DNA of 64,000 nt from Trichodelitschia bisporula (lineage: Eukaryota > Ascomycota > Dothideomycetes > Phaeotrichales > Phaeotrichaceae), in assembly GCA_010356995.1 (NCBI GenBank), contig ML996711.1:62001-126000 (forward strand), read 5' to 3'. The translations under genes and the position numbers were made by a program. Below the pieces are notes generated by a model. It was not told the origin of the DNA. It ran no database searches and saw nothing but the letters and a program-made list of their open reading frames with translations. Below, piece after piece: positions 46,054 through 56,179 of this stretch (position 1 is the first letter of the stretch; each line of letters starts with the position of its first letter).

Positions 46054-47319
46054 TCACACAGTACCAGGACCGTCCTTCGTCCACCCCTTGCGCTTCATGG
46101 ACTCCTCAATCGCCGTCCAGATCTGCTCGACGACCTCGCGGTCGCGCCAGCGGCTAGCTGTACCCTGGGTAGGAGACCACTTGTCGACAGAGACAACCTT
46201 GACCGAATGGCCCCAGCTGCGCACTTCAGCTTGGGGCGGCTCGCCCGCCCAGCCGACGTACACGCCAAGCACATGGGCGAACAGGTCCTGCGGCGTAGTC
46301 CACTTGTACGGCTTGAACTGCCAGGTCTGGCCCGTGGTGAAGACGGCGACGACGCGCTGCCAGTAGTCCGGCTTGAAGTGCTCGATGGACTCGACGAGGA
46401 TGAAGCGAAGAGGGCGGTGCGCGTCGAATGAGGGCATCAAGCGCTGCGTGTGCAGGATGCTGGCTCCCGCGCTGGACCCCGCGGCGGCGCTGTTCGGTGG
46501 AACGAACTGGCCGTTTTCGAGGAATAGCTTCGCGTTCGTCATGCGCACGAGCGATGTGGCAGATGGCGAGATCAGGATAATCGGCTGCATGGCACGGGCG
46601 GGCTTCTTCGCGTTCGGGCCTGAAGGGTTCAGTCCGGCGGACGGGGCAGGTTCCGATGGCTTTGCCTTGCTGCGGCCGTAGTACTGATCCGCGATGTCGA
46701 GTACCCAGCTCCAGTCCTAGAGACATTAGTATGATGGTCAAGGGCCGCAAACAAGGTTACATACCTGAGCCTTGCTCCCATGAAGCATGGTGTCATGATC
46801 GAGCATAGTGCGCTCGCCAGCGTAGATGGCCTGAAGACGCTCATCCATGCGACCCGGAGCAAGACCAGACGCAGACGGCATCAGAATGCTCGAATCAGCC
46901 TCAGCGTCACCAGTCGGCGGAACAATGTACTCGGACTCGGTCTGCAGCGCCTGTAGCCACTGCTGTAGATCCTGGCGCTCGGCAAAGACGAGATTCTGCA
47001 CCGAACCACCAGCATTGCCCGGCGCAGCAAGCGCATCATTCAGCTTCTGCGCCTCAGTGATGTAAGCCTGAACTGCGTCGTCCTTGCGCTGCCACGCGAA
47101 GATGATGCTGCGGAGGTTGGCCGCCTGACCCGAGGCGCGGAAGCGGGTCGCCGCATCGAGGGGGACAGAGACAGGGCCCGTCGCAGTGCGGAATATGGCA
47201 AACTTGGCCTTCGCGATGTCGGTGACGGTGTCCTTTGCGTCGTTGCTGGTGGACAGGGCCGGGTCGTTTTGGCCAACGACCGCGGCGCGGAGGAGATCCA
47301 GAGGGTCGGTGCTCACCAT
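46054..47319 (-). CDS. CDC73: CDC73/parafibromin, Paf1 complex subunit
   Basis: Subunit of the Paf1 complex that travels with RNA polymerase II and promotes H2B ubiquitylation and H3 methylation. Two exons (47319-46765, 46716-46054) joined across a 48 bp intron with TACTAAT branch give 405 residues, typical for filamentous fungi. The start MVSTDPLDLLRAAVVG fits the conserved N-terminus. The C-terminal Ras-like domain begins PIILISPSATSLVRMTNAKL and includes RFILVESIEHFKPDYWQRVV, VFTTGQTWQFKPYKW and the LFAHVLGVYVGW block. It ends with a short basic tail (KRKGWTKDGPGTV). The linker around residues 205-230 is Lys/Pro/Ser-rich. Confidence 0.95.
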
Positions 47320-47852
47320 TTTGGCGAGGGAGGCGCGTCTGGCAGTCTGGGCTGCCGCGCCCGTTCTGTGATCGGTGGTGGAGGTGGCGCGCCGGTTGGG
47401 AGACAGTGTGCGACAGTGTTGGAGGGTGAGGTTGGGAATGTGATGGTTGTGGCTGAGTTGAAGGTTGAAGGTTGAAGGTCGACCTCAAGTCGTGGAGACG
47501 CGGTGATCAGTGACAGGGATTTGCGGGACGGCTAGCCGCAAGGAGTTAGTAAACTTTGGTGCACGGGTCACTCCAAAAAGCCGTAATCGCCCTGCCTGCC
47601 AATATTTGCGGATGGGGCGGCTATGATCTTTTCGGGTGGTCAATCGTGCCTCATTGCAAGCCTTGGCAGCCTCACGCGCGAATAAGGACATGAACGTGAG
47701 CACGTCTGTAGATACATGTGTCCGTTGGGTGATCAATGCAAAACGGCACTGAGATCACAGCTCCTTTGACAATCAACTGCAATCTCCCTTAGGTAGCCCA
47801 CTAACAATACTATATCAGGTCCCGTCCGGTACCCGCACCTCCTCCTCACCCG
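47320..47852. other. gap between CDC73 and the orphan gene
   Basis: Holds the CDC73 promoter (minus strand) and the 3' end of the next gene. A direct repeat GGTTGAAGGTTGAAGGTCGA lies at about 47460-47480. No gene is seen. Confidence 0.4.
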
Positions 47853-49433
47853 TCAGGCATTCTTTCGGCCGTGATACACGCAGATGCCCCGGCCTCCGCC
47901 CTTGTGCTTCGGGCTCAGCGGACACAGGGGACTCCCCGGCAAATGCTCTGGCAGGTCCCATTCAATTGACCGGAGCTCGTCGTCCCGCAAACCAAAGTGA
48001 TCAACCTCCTCTTCTTCCACGTCCTCGAACACATTCTCCATCGGAATGCGCCAACAATCGCCATCTTCCGAAAATCGCGAGGATGAACCGCGACTCCAAT
48101 TACGCTCCAGACCACCCGGCTTTGCGTCTGGCGGCTGGGGAAAGGGTGTGTGGAACGTCACCCTCTCGGCATTTCGCGCTCCTTCATCATCAATATGCGG
48201 AACAAAGTATCCCTTTTTGCTGCTTGTCGATGGAGTCTCCGGAACCGCCGCCGGTGTGAAGCATGCACTCTTAGCGCCGGGGGTGGGTGATAAAACCAGG
48301 CCGGCCCTTAGCCCGATCGACGTCAACGGGGTACGGGGGGTTGAAGGAGTTCCTGGTGTATGCGATGACGAGACACTCGTTCCCGAGCTTTGAGACCCAG
48401 ACAAGATACGCTTCCACTTCGGCCGCCAATTCCCAGAAGTACTGACCCGCTCCCCACCCGTGCTTGCCCGTCGGGAAGGAGGAAGGCGCTCCGCGGACGG
48501 AATAGTCATGCTTCCTCGGCGGGTTTCTGGCGCCGGCGAGATTACTGGAGAGAGGGGCCTTATGGCGTTTTCATCCGTCGGAGATACGAATGGAGGCGTA
48601 TCCTGCTCAGCAGCTGGGGAATGGATCCCAGCCACGGGAGTTGGAGGGCCAGTTGACGCAGTATCGGACCAAAAGCTAACACGCCCATTGCGAGCAGACG
48701 GTGTCTCCAGCGGGGCCTCCGACTCAGGAGTACGGGCACCTGAAGCAGAAGAATATTTGCCGTCGCTGTGATCGGAGTGGCGGAGTGAGCGTTGACGGAC
48801 CACGTTGAGGAACCTCGACGACTTCTCTTTGGGGCGATTTGGCTCCGAGAGGGCCGGGCGTGGGAGACTAGGACGGCGTTCGAACTCCGAGACAGTACTA
48901 ATACTTGGTGTTTCGTACAGATCGGTGTCCGTGCCGTCATCCGAACGCCAACTCGACATTTCGGGATCAGGTTCGGATACTCCAGAAGCGCATCGAGAGA
49001 CGGAAGGTTGGCGCTTCTTGGTATACCTCATCAGTCTCATGTCAGGGAGACCGCGAAATAGCTTGCGTGCGCCTTGGAGAGTGGTAGTCCTCCATGCCAG
49101 TGGCGGAACGTCTATAGTCGAATCTACGGTGAAGGAGGTTGGCGACCTGCACGGCTGGGGTGGATCTGGTGGCGCCAGAGCGGTATCTGCGGTAGACTGG
49201 GACCACCGTGGAGAAACGGCTCTCTGGTCAGACATTGCATTGGAGCGCCTGAATTCCCCTCCTCGCAGCGACGGCGATGCATGCAGCGCGGCCCCTGTGT
49301 TTTGTATGTTCTCATCCAACAGAGTGTCTCTCCGCCGGCCGAACCGGTTGGGGTCGGGCGACGGTGGGCTGCTTCGGATGGAGGGCCGCCGTAAGAGAGT
49401 CTCTTGTTTCTTCTCGGACGATGATAGAGTCAT
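47853..49433 (-). CDS. orphan Ser/Pro-rich protein, 526 residues
   Basis: A single long frame without recognised domain. It is rich in Ser, Pro, Thr and Arg and probably disordered, with many SP/TP sites (such as PGTPSTPRTPLTS) suited to proline-directed kinases. A more ordered patch near 115-150 reads LQGARKLFRGLPDMRLMRYT. The last 70 residues look constrained: an acidic DVEEEEVDHFGL, then EWDLPEHLPGSPLCPLSPKH and a Gly-rich end CVYHGRKN with two cysteines. The antisense frames are shorter and show shadow composition. The uninterrupted length, codon-third-position GC bias and structured tail support a real gene. I cannot assign a function. Confidence 0.7.
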   Translation of the reverse strand: MTLSSSEKKQETLLRRPSIRSSPPSPDPNRFGRRRDTLLDENIQNTGAALHASPSLRGGEFRRSNAMSDQRAVSPRWSQSTADTALAPPDPPQPCRSPTSFTVDSTIDVPPLAWRTTTLQGARKLFRGLPDMRLMRYTKKRQPSVSRCASGVSEPDPEMSSWRSDDGTDTDLYETPSISTVSEFERRPSLPRPALSEPNRPKEKSSRFLNVVRQRSLRHSDHSDGKYSSASGARTPESEAPLETPSARNGRVSFWSDTASTGPPTPVAGIHSPAAEQDTPPFVSPTDENAIRPLSPVISPAPETRRGSMTIPSAERLPPSRRASTGGERVSTSGNWRPKWKRILSGSQSSGTSVSSSHTPGTPSTPRTPLTSIGLRAGLVLSPTPGAKSACFTPAAVPETPSTSSKKGYFVPHIDDEGARNAERVTFHTPFPQPPDAKPGGLERNWSRGSSSRFSEDGDCWRIPMENVFEDVEEEEVDHFGLRDDELRSIEWDLPEHLPGSPLCPLSPKHKGGGRGICVYHGRKNA

Positions 49434-50135
49434 GCAGTCCGATGCTGGTGAAAGGTAGAAGTTATGAGGGTGTGGGACCTGAATGAATTACGGAATAGGA
49501 TCATAGGGGCATAAAAGGTTGAAGGGTACAGGCGATGCGGCTGGCAGTGCGTACATTGGATTGTTCGTTTGACTGAGGCCGAACTGTGAGTTTGCCTCCG
49601 CTTCCGTCGAGACTTCCCTGGTACTAGTGGAAAGGACGTCTGCGGAGGACAGTACTGTCGGACGATACTGCCTCGCCGGCCCCAACCATGGTGATCAAAT
49701 GAACCCATTGATTGAGTACCTGAGAAGGGTCGAGGTCGCTAGGCATTTGGCCTGATACTTACACAATAGTCAGCTGGAAGTTACCTGTATCTGAACATCT
49801 CCGGCCGTATTCCAAATGCAAGAGGCTCTGGTGATGTTGGGATGAGAGAAAATTCTACTCCTGTGTTAACGTGCTTTCCACCAGGTATGTACAGACACTA
49901 CCGAGTAGCAGAACTAAAGGCCTTAAGATGAAGCGCTTGCGCACTATTGCAAGTCATACTTCGCCGCCAGCATCGACAAACCGAGAAGTGAAGTCAGCAT
50001 GTCGTCCCAATTCGAGTGGCAAATAAACGTGACAGGGCGAGCGGGTAAACTGCGCACGGGCCATTGTTTACGCAGGTGTAAACAACCCGCAACTACACAT
50101 CGCGCCGCAAGCAACTCGACATCGCCAACGCCAAA
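49434..50135. other. divergent gap before SMC2
   Basis: Promoters of the orphan gene and of SMC2. The sequence is AT-richer than the genes. Nothing specific is recognised. Confidence 0.4.
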
Positions 50136-53100
50136 ATGCGGATAGTAGAAGTGATAATAGACGTAAGTGCGCTTGGCTTATATTTTTGACGACGCTCACA
50201 TGGGAAAGGGCTTCAAGTCGTACGCCGTACGCACCGTCATCTCCGGATGGTAAGAGCCCCGCACCGCCCACGAAACCGGCTAACGACCAAGGGACGAGAG
50301 TTTCAACTCGATTACGGGCCTCAACGGCAGCGGAAAGTCCAATATCCTTGACTCGATATGCTTCGTTCTCGGCATCACGAACATGAGCACAGTGCGCGCG
50401 CAGAACCTGCAGGACCTGATCTACAAGCGTGGGCAGGCGGGCGTTACCAAAGCTTCAGTCACTATCGTCTTTGACAACCGTGACAAGGCGAAGTCGCCTA
50501 TTGGCTTCGAGGATTATGCGCAAATTTCCGTTACACGCCAGATTGTCCTCGGCGGGACGTCCAAGTACCTCATAAATGGTCACCGCGCGCAGCAGCAGAC
50601 GGTCCAGAACTTGTTCCAGTCGGTCCAGCTCAATATCAACAATCCCAACTTCCTCATCATGCAGGGCCGCATCACGAAGGTACTGAACATGAAACCCGTG
50701 GAGATATTGGCCATGATTGAGGAGGCGGCGGGGACGCGCATGTACGAAGACAGACGAGACAAGGCGATCAAGAGTATGGCCAAGAAGGAGCTCAAGGTCA
50801 AGGAGCTTACGGAGTTGCTGCGCGACGAAATCGACCCTAAGCTAGAGCGCCTGCGGCAGGAGAAACGCGCCTTCCTCGACTTCCAGCAGACGCAGAGCGA
50901 CTTGGAGCGCCTGACGCGGCTCGTTGTTGCACATGACTATGTGCGCGGCAAGGAGAGGCTCCGGGCTGCGACCGAACAACTTGAGGCGAAGAAGCGTCGG
51001 TCCGCTGAACTCGAGGAGTCAGCAACACGGCTGAAGAGCGAGATCGCGCTGTTGCAGGAAGATATCAAGAATATCAAGGCGGCCCGCGAGAAGGAACTCC
51101 GCAAGGGAGGCAAGTTTCAGGCGTTGGAAGATGAGGTCAAGACGCATTCTCACGAAATTGTTCGGCTCACGACGGTCATTGACCTCAAGAAATCGGGCAT
51201 GAACGAGGAGAAGGACAAGCAAAAGAAGCTGCAAAAGACCGTAGAAGAACTTGAGGTGCAGCTCAAGGAAAAGAAGCTTCTGCATGAGAAGCTGCAGGAG
51301 CAGTATGACGCTGCCCGCGCGGATCTCGCGAAGCAGGCCGAAGAGGCGGAGAAGAAAGAAGAACTGCTTCAGAGCCTGCAGACCGGAATCGCATCCAAGG
51401 AAGGCCAGGAGAGCGGCTATCAAGGGCAACTTCAAGACGCGCGGAATCGCGCAAGCGCAGCGGCCACGGAACAGGAGCAAGCCAAGCTTAAAATCACGCA
51501 TCTCGAGAAGCGCATCAAAGAGGAAGAGCCCAAGGCGGAGAAGGCAAAGAAGCTGAATTCTGGTCTCCTTAAAGACCTCGAGGGCCTCCGGACGCAGGCC
51601 CAAAGGCTGGAGGCTGATCTCGCTAAGCTTGGGTTCGAACCCGGCAAGGAGGAGGAAATGTATAAAGAGGAGGCCCAGCTGCAGCAGCGCATCCGCGAGC
51701 TGAGAGAGCAGGCCGATGGACTCAAGCGCAGAGTTGCCAATATCGATTTCAATTACAGCGATCCCTCGCCAGACTTTGACCGGTCGCGGGTCAAGGGTCT
51801 CGTTGCGCAGCTCTTCACTATCGACAAGCAGCACCTCGCTGCCGGGACTGCGCTCGAGATCTGCGCTGGCGGCCGGTTATACAACGTGGTGGTTGACTCT
51901 GCGTCCACGGGTACGGAGTTGCTGAAAAATGGTCGATTGAAGAAGCGTGTCACCATCATCCCGCTTGACAAGATCGCGGCCTTCCGTGCGTCCTCGCAAA
52001 AGGTTGGAGCGGCCCAGAATATTGCCCCTGGCAAAGTCAACCTCGCCCTCTCGCTCATCGGGTATGAGAACGAGGTCAACGCCGCTATGGAATATGTCTT
52101 CGGATCTACGCTTGTCTGCGATGATCCCGTTACGGCCAAAAAGGTCACCTTCGATCCTGCGGTACGGATGAAGAGTGTCACCCTCGAAGGCGACGTCTAC
52201 GATCCGTCGGGAACTCTGTCTGGAGGCAGTGCGCCGCAATCAAGTGGTGTGCTTGTTACGCTTCAGAAGCTTAATGAGATCACCACGGAGCTGAGCAAGC
52301 AGGAGCGGGCGCTGAACTTGCTGCAGTCGACCATGGCGCGGGAGAAGAAGAAACTCGACACGGCGCGCAAGCTGAAGCAAGAGCTCGACCTGAAAGCACA
52401 CGAGATCAGCCTAGCAGAGGAGCAAATCAGCAGCAACTCGTCCTCCTCTATCATTCAGGCCGTCGTGGAAATGAAGACGCAAATCGAGCAACTCAAGCAG
52501 GACATCATGGATGCACAAAGGCGGCACGACGAGGCGGCCAAGGACGTCAAACGGATTGAGCGCGACATGAGCGAGTTCAGCAACAACAAGGACAGCAAGC
52601 TGGCCGAGCTCCAGACGTCGCTCGACAAGCTCAAGAAGACCCTCGCCAAGGGCAATGCGGCTATCAAACCTCTGCAGCAGGAAATGCGCGACGCGATGCT
52701 CGAGTCAGAGCAGTGTGGCGGCGACCTGGCGGCTACACAGGAGACTCTTCGCGACGCGGAGGTCACGGTTGCCACGCAACTGGAAGAGATTAACGGCTTG
52801 CTTGCCGAGCAAACACGTGTTAAGAACGAGCACGACCTCGCGCTTGCAAATCTTCAGGATGAGCAGGCAAAGCTGTCGAGTTTCGATGAGGAGCTTCGTG
52901 CCCTTGACGAGGCCGTGCGGAACAAGACGGCACTAGGCGCGGAGGAAGCCCTTGAGGCGCAGTCGCTGGGGCATGTCCTTGAAAAGCTGGAGAAGGAGAC
53001 GCAGAGTGCCCAACAGATGCTTACCTCGCTTGCGGAGACGCATGACTGGATTCCGGACGAGAAGGAACAGTTTGGTCGTGCGGGAACAGCATACGATTTC

Positions 53101-53811
53101 AAGCGGCAGAACATGTCGGAGTGCAAGGCAACGCTCAAAACGCTGACGGAGCGCTTCCAGGGGATGAAGAAGAAGATCAACCCCAAGGTGATGAACATGA
53201 TTGACAATGTGGAGAAGAAGGAGGCTTCACTAAAGAACATGATGCGCACGGTCATCAAGGACAAGCGGAAAATCGAGGAGACTATTGTCAGTCTGGATGA
53301 GTACAAGAAGGATGCGCTGCACAAGACATGGGAGAAGGTCAGTGCCGATTTTGGCCAGATCTTCAACGAGCTGCTGCCCGGCAGCTTTGCGCGGCTCGAT
53401 CCGCCCGAGGGCAAGACGATATCCGACGGGCTGGAGGTCAAGGTTTCGTTGGGCAAAGTGTGGAAGCAGAGCTTGACGGAGCTCAGCGGTGGTCAACGGT
53501 ACTTTTGTCTACTTCCCTCCTACCATCCACAAGCTAATCTCCGCAGGTCCCTCATTGCCCTCTCCCTTATCATGGCCCTCCTGCAGTTCAAGCCGGCGCC
53601 CATGTATATCTTGGACGAGGTGGACGCCGCGCTCGACCTCTCGCACACGCAGAACATCGGCCGGCTGATTAAGACGCGGTTCAAGGGCGCGCAGTTTATC
53701 GTCGTCAGTCTCAAGGACGGCATGTTCCAAAACGCGAATCGCATCTTTCGCACGCGGTTCAGTGACGGCACGAGTGTGGTACAAGCACTGACTCCGGCGG
53801 ATCTGCGGTAG
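50136..53811 (+). CDS. SMC2: condensin subunit SMC2
   Basis: ATPase of the condensin complex that pairs with SMC4 and compacts mitotic chromosomes. Four exons (50136-50162, 50209-50249, 50292-53498, 53547-53811) give 1179 residues, the standard length. The start MRIVEVIIDGFKSYAVRTVI is diagnostic of SMC2 and comes from two tiny exons. Walker A GLNGSGKS is at 32-39. Coiled coils flank a hinge near 515-680, containing LFTIDKQHLAAGTALEICAG and GDVYDPSGTLSGG. The ABC signature LSGGQ is at 1087-1091 and Walker B ILDEVD at 1113-1118. The last intron (48 bp, stop-free) falls directly after LSGGQ and inside the next Arg codon. The end, QALTPADLR, is typical. Confidence 0.97.
53499..53546 (+). other. 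stop-free 48 bp intron in the SMC2 signature motif
   Basis: Starts GTACTT, has GCTAAT before the acceptor and ends CAG. It is a multiple of three and open in the reading frame. Removal yields SGGQRSLIALSL, which matches all SMC proteins; retention would add 16 residues beginning YFCLLPSYHP between Arg and Ser. Confidence 0.85.
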
Positions 53812-54762
53812 GTTCGGACATGTTTTTAAAGTTTGCCGTGAGCGGGAGTTTGGCGTTGGATGGGGAAGGTGGATTGGCTTGGGATGGGAGGGTCATGTTG
53901 GATGAGCAATGGCATATGAAACGCGATCGGGGAGCGATATCGTCACGCAGTAATGAAATGTGTTTGAACACGACGCGTCGCTTTGCGCTCACACACTCTT
54001 CTACGCGCCTAAGCTACATAACGGCCAGTCGCGCTCCTACGTACCCGGAGCAACCATCCCCGAGTGCTTAAGTAAACCTCAGCATTTGGATCGAGATCCA
54101 CCTCCTGAATAGTGCGTACTGCATACAGCCCTGATTCAGCCCGGCGCACCCGGCTAGCAAACCGAGCGCCCTCAGAGACTCACAGGGGAAGGAGAGTGGG
54201 CCTGGGTCTTGCATGCGGGCGCCTCCTTGAGCCTCACATCGCATCCCCTTGGCAAGGCCGACGAATCAGAGCCCGCGGCGCTCAGGGGTAAGCCTGTGGC
54301 GCTGGGTCCAGGGCTGAAGGGGGAAATCTTTGTTTTTGGGGGCCGTGTGCATTCAATATTGTGTAGGACGACGTGGTTCGGTTTTCTTCGCTTCTGATTT
54401 TGAGGATCGAGTTCGGTGGATGAGATGGGGGGAGGGGGGTGTGTTCTACGGATGTATGCTCTCGAATGCACTGGTGGACTACTACTACCTCGTAGCTCAG
54501 CCTGATGGCAGGAGCGAACGAAAAGTCCATAGCGCGCCTCGACCGGAGTCGGATGACGCGGAGGGCGCACCCGCAGGTCACACCGAATATTGGAGGCGCC
54601 CCGGGGTTGGGCCCAATGCGAGGGTTTGGGTATTCCGTGGCGGGTGGCCTTGTGCGTACAAAGGGCTGGGACGCGACGCGTGGGCGAGTGCAGCGCAGAC
54701 TTTCTCTCCTTCCACCAAAATCTTCGCTCCTTACAGTCCTTCAGAGTTCCTAAAGTATCATC
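53812..54762. other. gap between SMC2 and cupredoxin gene
   Basis: Holds the SMC2 3' end and the cupredoxin promoter. A minus-strand frame of 332 codons (54172-55170) crosses much of it and the next gene, but it is Arg/Pro/Ser-rich without motifs and is judged a shadow. The 90 bases before 54763 are C/T-rich, as in a leader. Confidence 0.4.
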
Positions 54763-55550
54763 ATGCACGCATCTATCCTCCTCGCTACGTTCGCCGCGCT
54801 TGCGGCCGCGAAACAGATCCCCATTGTGGTGGGCGATGGTGGTGACACCTTCTCGCCTTCCAGCGTTACGGCGGAGAAGGGTGATGTGGTTGTGTTCAGC
54901 TTCAAGGCGGGCAATCACGGTGTTGCCCAGGGCGACTTCGACAAGCCATGCCAGCCGAGCGCGGGCGGGTTCTGGACTGGGTTCAAGAACGATGGCACGT
55001 TCAGTGTCACGGTCACCGACCCAAGCAAGCCCATGTGGTTCTACTGCCCGCTGAACAAGCATTGCCAGAATGGAGTAAGTTGCTGTTGTCAGTGATTTGA
55101 GATGAGTGCTAACAGAATGATAGATGGTCGGCGTGATCAACCCGTTCGTCTCCCAGTAAAACCTTAACACATGATGAAAGGCAACCAGCTAACCTCAGAA
55201 GCTCCGGCGGCACCCTCGATGCGTACACCGCGGCCTCCAAGAAGGCGTCGAGCAACACTCCGCCTTCGGGCGACCCGACTGTGGACGCTGGCTCCAGCGA
55301 CCCCGGCTCCAGCGATGCGCCGGGCACCTCGAGCGCTGATGGCTCGTCCGCAAGAACCACCGCCGTGGACTCGGCGTCAACGTCGGCGCAGGCAACGAGC
55401 AAGGCGACGGACTCGGCTACGGGCACCAAGGTCGACGGGTCTAGCGCTACCGGCCCGGCTGCCTCGCCGAAGGCGACTGGGTCTGGTGCGGGAGCACTGT
55501 CCGTGCCCGGTGCTATGGCCCTCATTGCAGGGGCGGTGGCTTTGCTCTGA
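54763..55550 (+). CDS. GPI-anchored cupredoxin (extracellular serine-rich type)
   Basis: Cell-surface blue-copper-fold protein of the plant-phytocyanin-like class common in filamentous fungi; role unknown. Three exons (54763-55074, 55124-55155, 55199-55550) give 231 residues. A signal peptide MHASILLATFAALAAA is followed by the cupredoxin domain to about residue 115. Candidate type 1 copper ligands are the His in AGNHGVAQ and Cys, His and Met in WFYCPLNKHCQNGM; the Met is supplied by the small second exon. A Ser/Thr/Ala-rich, probably O-glycosylated linker leads to a hydrophobic C-terminus (VPGAMALIAGAVALL) after SGAGA, fitting a GPI anchor signal. Introns are 49 and 43 bp. Confidence 0.9.
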
Positions 55551-56179
55551 AGGGTGTTCGGTTAGTGGGGATGTCGTGGGACCATACGGGGTGGGGATTG
55601 GGGATGGGTGGTCCCTGGGTGTTGTGCAAGGGACGGAGTTGATATCCTATGATTCCGGCGAGTTTGGTGATGGGGGCGGTAAGCATGCAGGAAGCGTGCT
55701 TTCCGCGGGTATCATTTTGCGTTTAGCGTGGTGGACGAAATAGACAACAAATGCATCTTGTGCAGTGTCTTTCGCCGTGCTGGTTCTTGTTTAATGGATG
55801 GTGACTGGGGGGTTGTTGATGCGGTGCCTAGCGGGTAACGGTAGTGGATGAGGTTCCCTAACAGGTAACGGGTCTGGGTAGTGATGCGACTTCGCTGCCG
55901 TTGTCAATGCGAGTCTTAATATTGTCGTCGTTGGGATTGGTTGATCACAAGTGGCGTGTGGGGTAGCGGGTCCGATGTCGGCTGGCGATGTCGGAGCAGG
56001 TGTTCGTCTGCTCTCGCCCCTAGAAGAGACCCTCTTCATGTCTCCACCTGCCTCCAACATAACTTCCCTTCATCCTCCCATCCCTTTCTACTCCTCACTC
56101 TCTCTCCTCGCTCACTCTTCCACATCTTGATCACCAACACCTTTTTCATTCGCTCTGAGCTGCCGCTGTATCATCAATC
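55551..56179. other. LEU1 promoter region
   Basis: About 630 bases between cupredoxin and LEU1. GGTAACGG occurs twice, at about 55835 and 55865. No clear Leu3-type CCGG-N4-CCGG site was found by eye. The last 120 bases are C/T-rich leader sequence. Confidence 0.4.

Noticed and set aside
51630-51650. TTCGAACCC box resembling a tRNA B-box
   Set aside because: Lies inside SMC2 coding sequence with no matching A-box or acceptor stem.
54172-55170. 332-codon minus-strand frame across the cupredoxin promoter and first exons
   Set aside because: Arg/Pro/Ser-rich without domains, and antisense to a well-supported spliced gene.
56000-56170. Leu3-type regulatory site before LEU1
   Set aside because: No CCGG-N4-CCGG match could be found by eye.
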